Origin: Pseudoalteromonas fuliginea | Lineage (GTDB): Bacteria; Pseudomonadota; Gammaproteobacteria; Enterobacterales; Alteromonadaceae | Length of the DNA stretch: 46,978 nt | Direction of reading: 5' to 3' | Assembly: GCF_000690055.1 (NCBI RefSeq) | Contig: NZ_JJNZ01000018.1 | Span: forward strand, 1-46,978 | Shown here: positions 46,805 to 46,978 of the stretch, one piece after another | Position numbering within the stretch: the first letter of the stretch is position 1 | Layout of the letters: every line of letters begins with the position of its first letter | Notes under the pieces: generated by a model | Databases searched by the model: none | Seen by the model: only the letters and a program-made list of their open reading frames with translations | What the model was told of the DNA's origin: nothing | Position numbers and translations under genes: made by a program

Positions 46805-46978
46805 GTGCCGACTAACAAAGTCGAGCGGGTAACTTATACAGACTACTGATTACAAGTCAGTTGCTTTAAGTTACCTAAATAAATGGTGCCGACTAACAAA
46901 GTCGAGCGGGTAACTTATACAGACTACTGATTACAAGTCAGTTGCTTTAAGTTACCTAAATAAATGGTGCCGACTAAC
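46805..46978 (-). repeat. Tandem 81-bp repeats derived from tRNA-Thr(TGT), partial at window edge
   Basis: Two identical 81-bp units (46805-46885, 46886-46966) and the start of a third (46967-46978) run off the window. Read on the minus strand each has AGCAACTGACTTGTAATCAG, the anticodon arm of tRNA-Thr with loop CTTGTAA (anticodon TGT). It also has the tRNA 3' end AGTCGGCACCA, with CTCGACTT where the T-loop would be. The 5' acceptor strand (GCCGACT) is absent; TTTATTT stands there. Two insertions, ACTTA in the D-arm region and about nine bases in the variable region, create a 9-bp stem (GGTAACTTA with TAAGTTACC, plus-strand 46867-46875 and 46828-46836). The last copy lacks one C of the CCA. 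A real tRNA-Thr gene may lie to the right. These units are not normal tRNAs. Confidence 0.85.

Noticed and set aside
46805..46978. Ordinary tRNA-Thr genes
   Set aside because: The 5' acceptor strand is missing and the variable region is enlarged, so a cloverleaf cannot form; better called tRNA-derived repeats.

Overview
The window looks like a chromosomal segment of a marine gammaproteobacterium of the Pseudoalteromonas type. The reasons are the protein families, the moderately AT-rich base composition, the gene order ygfB-pepP-ubiH-ubiI beside a 6S RNA gene, and the many short intergenic repeats. The identification rests on recognised families and not on a database search.

Layout, left to right. 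1-458 holds a tandem pair of about 150-bp REP-like repeats. 459-3512 is a large orphan gene (1017 aa) followed 3 bp later by a MITE-like element. 3747-8861 is a run of small accessory genes: a nu-class GST, a secreted DUF1223 protein, an AraC regulator divergent from a YHS-domain protein and an NTF2-like protein, a YajD HNH protein and a YqhA membrane protein. 9055-17066 holds a broken outer-membrane gene, acpH, a stress-type glycine-rich protein, a CPBP protease, a small conserved protein, a YdjM-type membrane hydrolase, an acyltransferase and a lipoprotein. 17100-22000 is a repeat and IS graveyard: paired direct repeats, an IS200-like/RAYT-like transposase remnant and an IS110/IS1111 remnant. 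It also carries a three-gene cassette (secreted Cys-rich protein, small membrane protein, membrane-anchored ankyrin-like protein) with no recognised function.

22118-32059 begins the core-like half: the glycine cleavage genes gcvT-gcvH-gcvP, a truncated GcvT-like paralogue divergent from a LysR regulator, a FecA-like TonB receptor, and rlmB. 32056-40198 continues with rnr, an enoyl-CoA hydratase/isomerase-family gene, and the ubiquinone operon ygfB-pepP-ubiH-ubiI. A 6S RNA gene (ssrS, about 40392-40575, plus strand) sits divergently upstream of ygfB. 40761-46562 is an OMF-MFP-RND tripartite efflux operon with overlapping genes.

The right edge (46769-46978) is the most unusual part. It is the terminator-proximal end of a minus-strand tRNA-type transcription unit made of identical 81-bp tandem copies. 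Each copy carries the tRNA-Thr(TGT) anticodon arm and the tRNA 3' end with CCA, but lacks the 5' acceptor strand. Compensating insertions form a new 9-bp stem. The array runs off the window.
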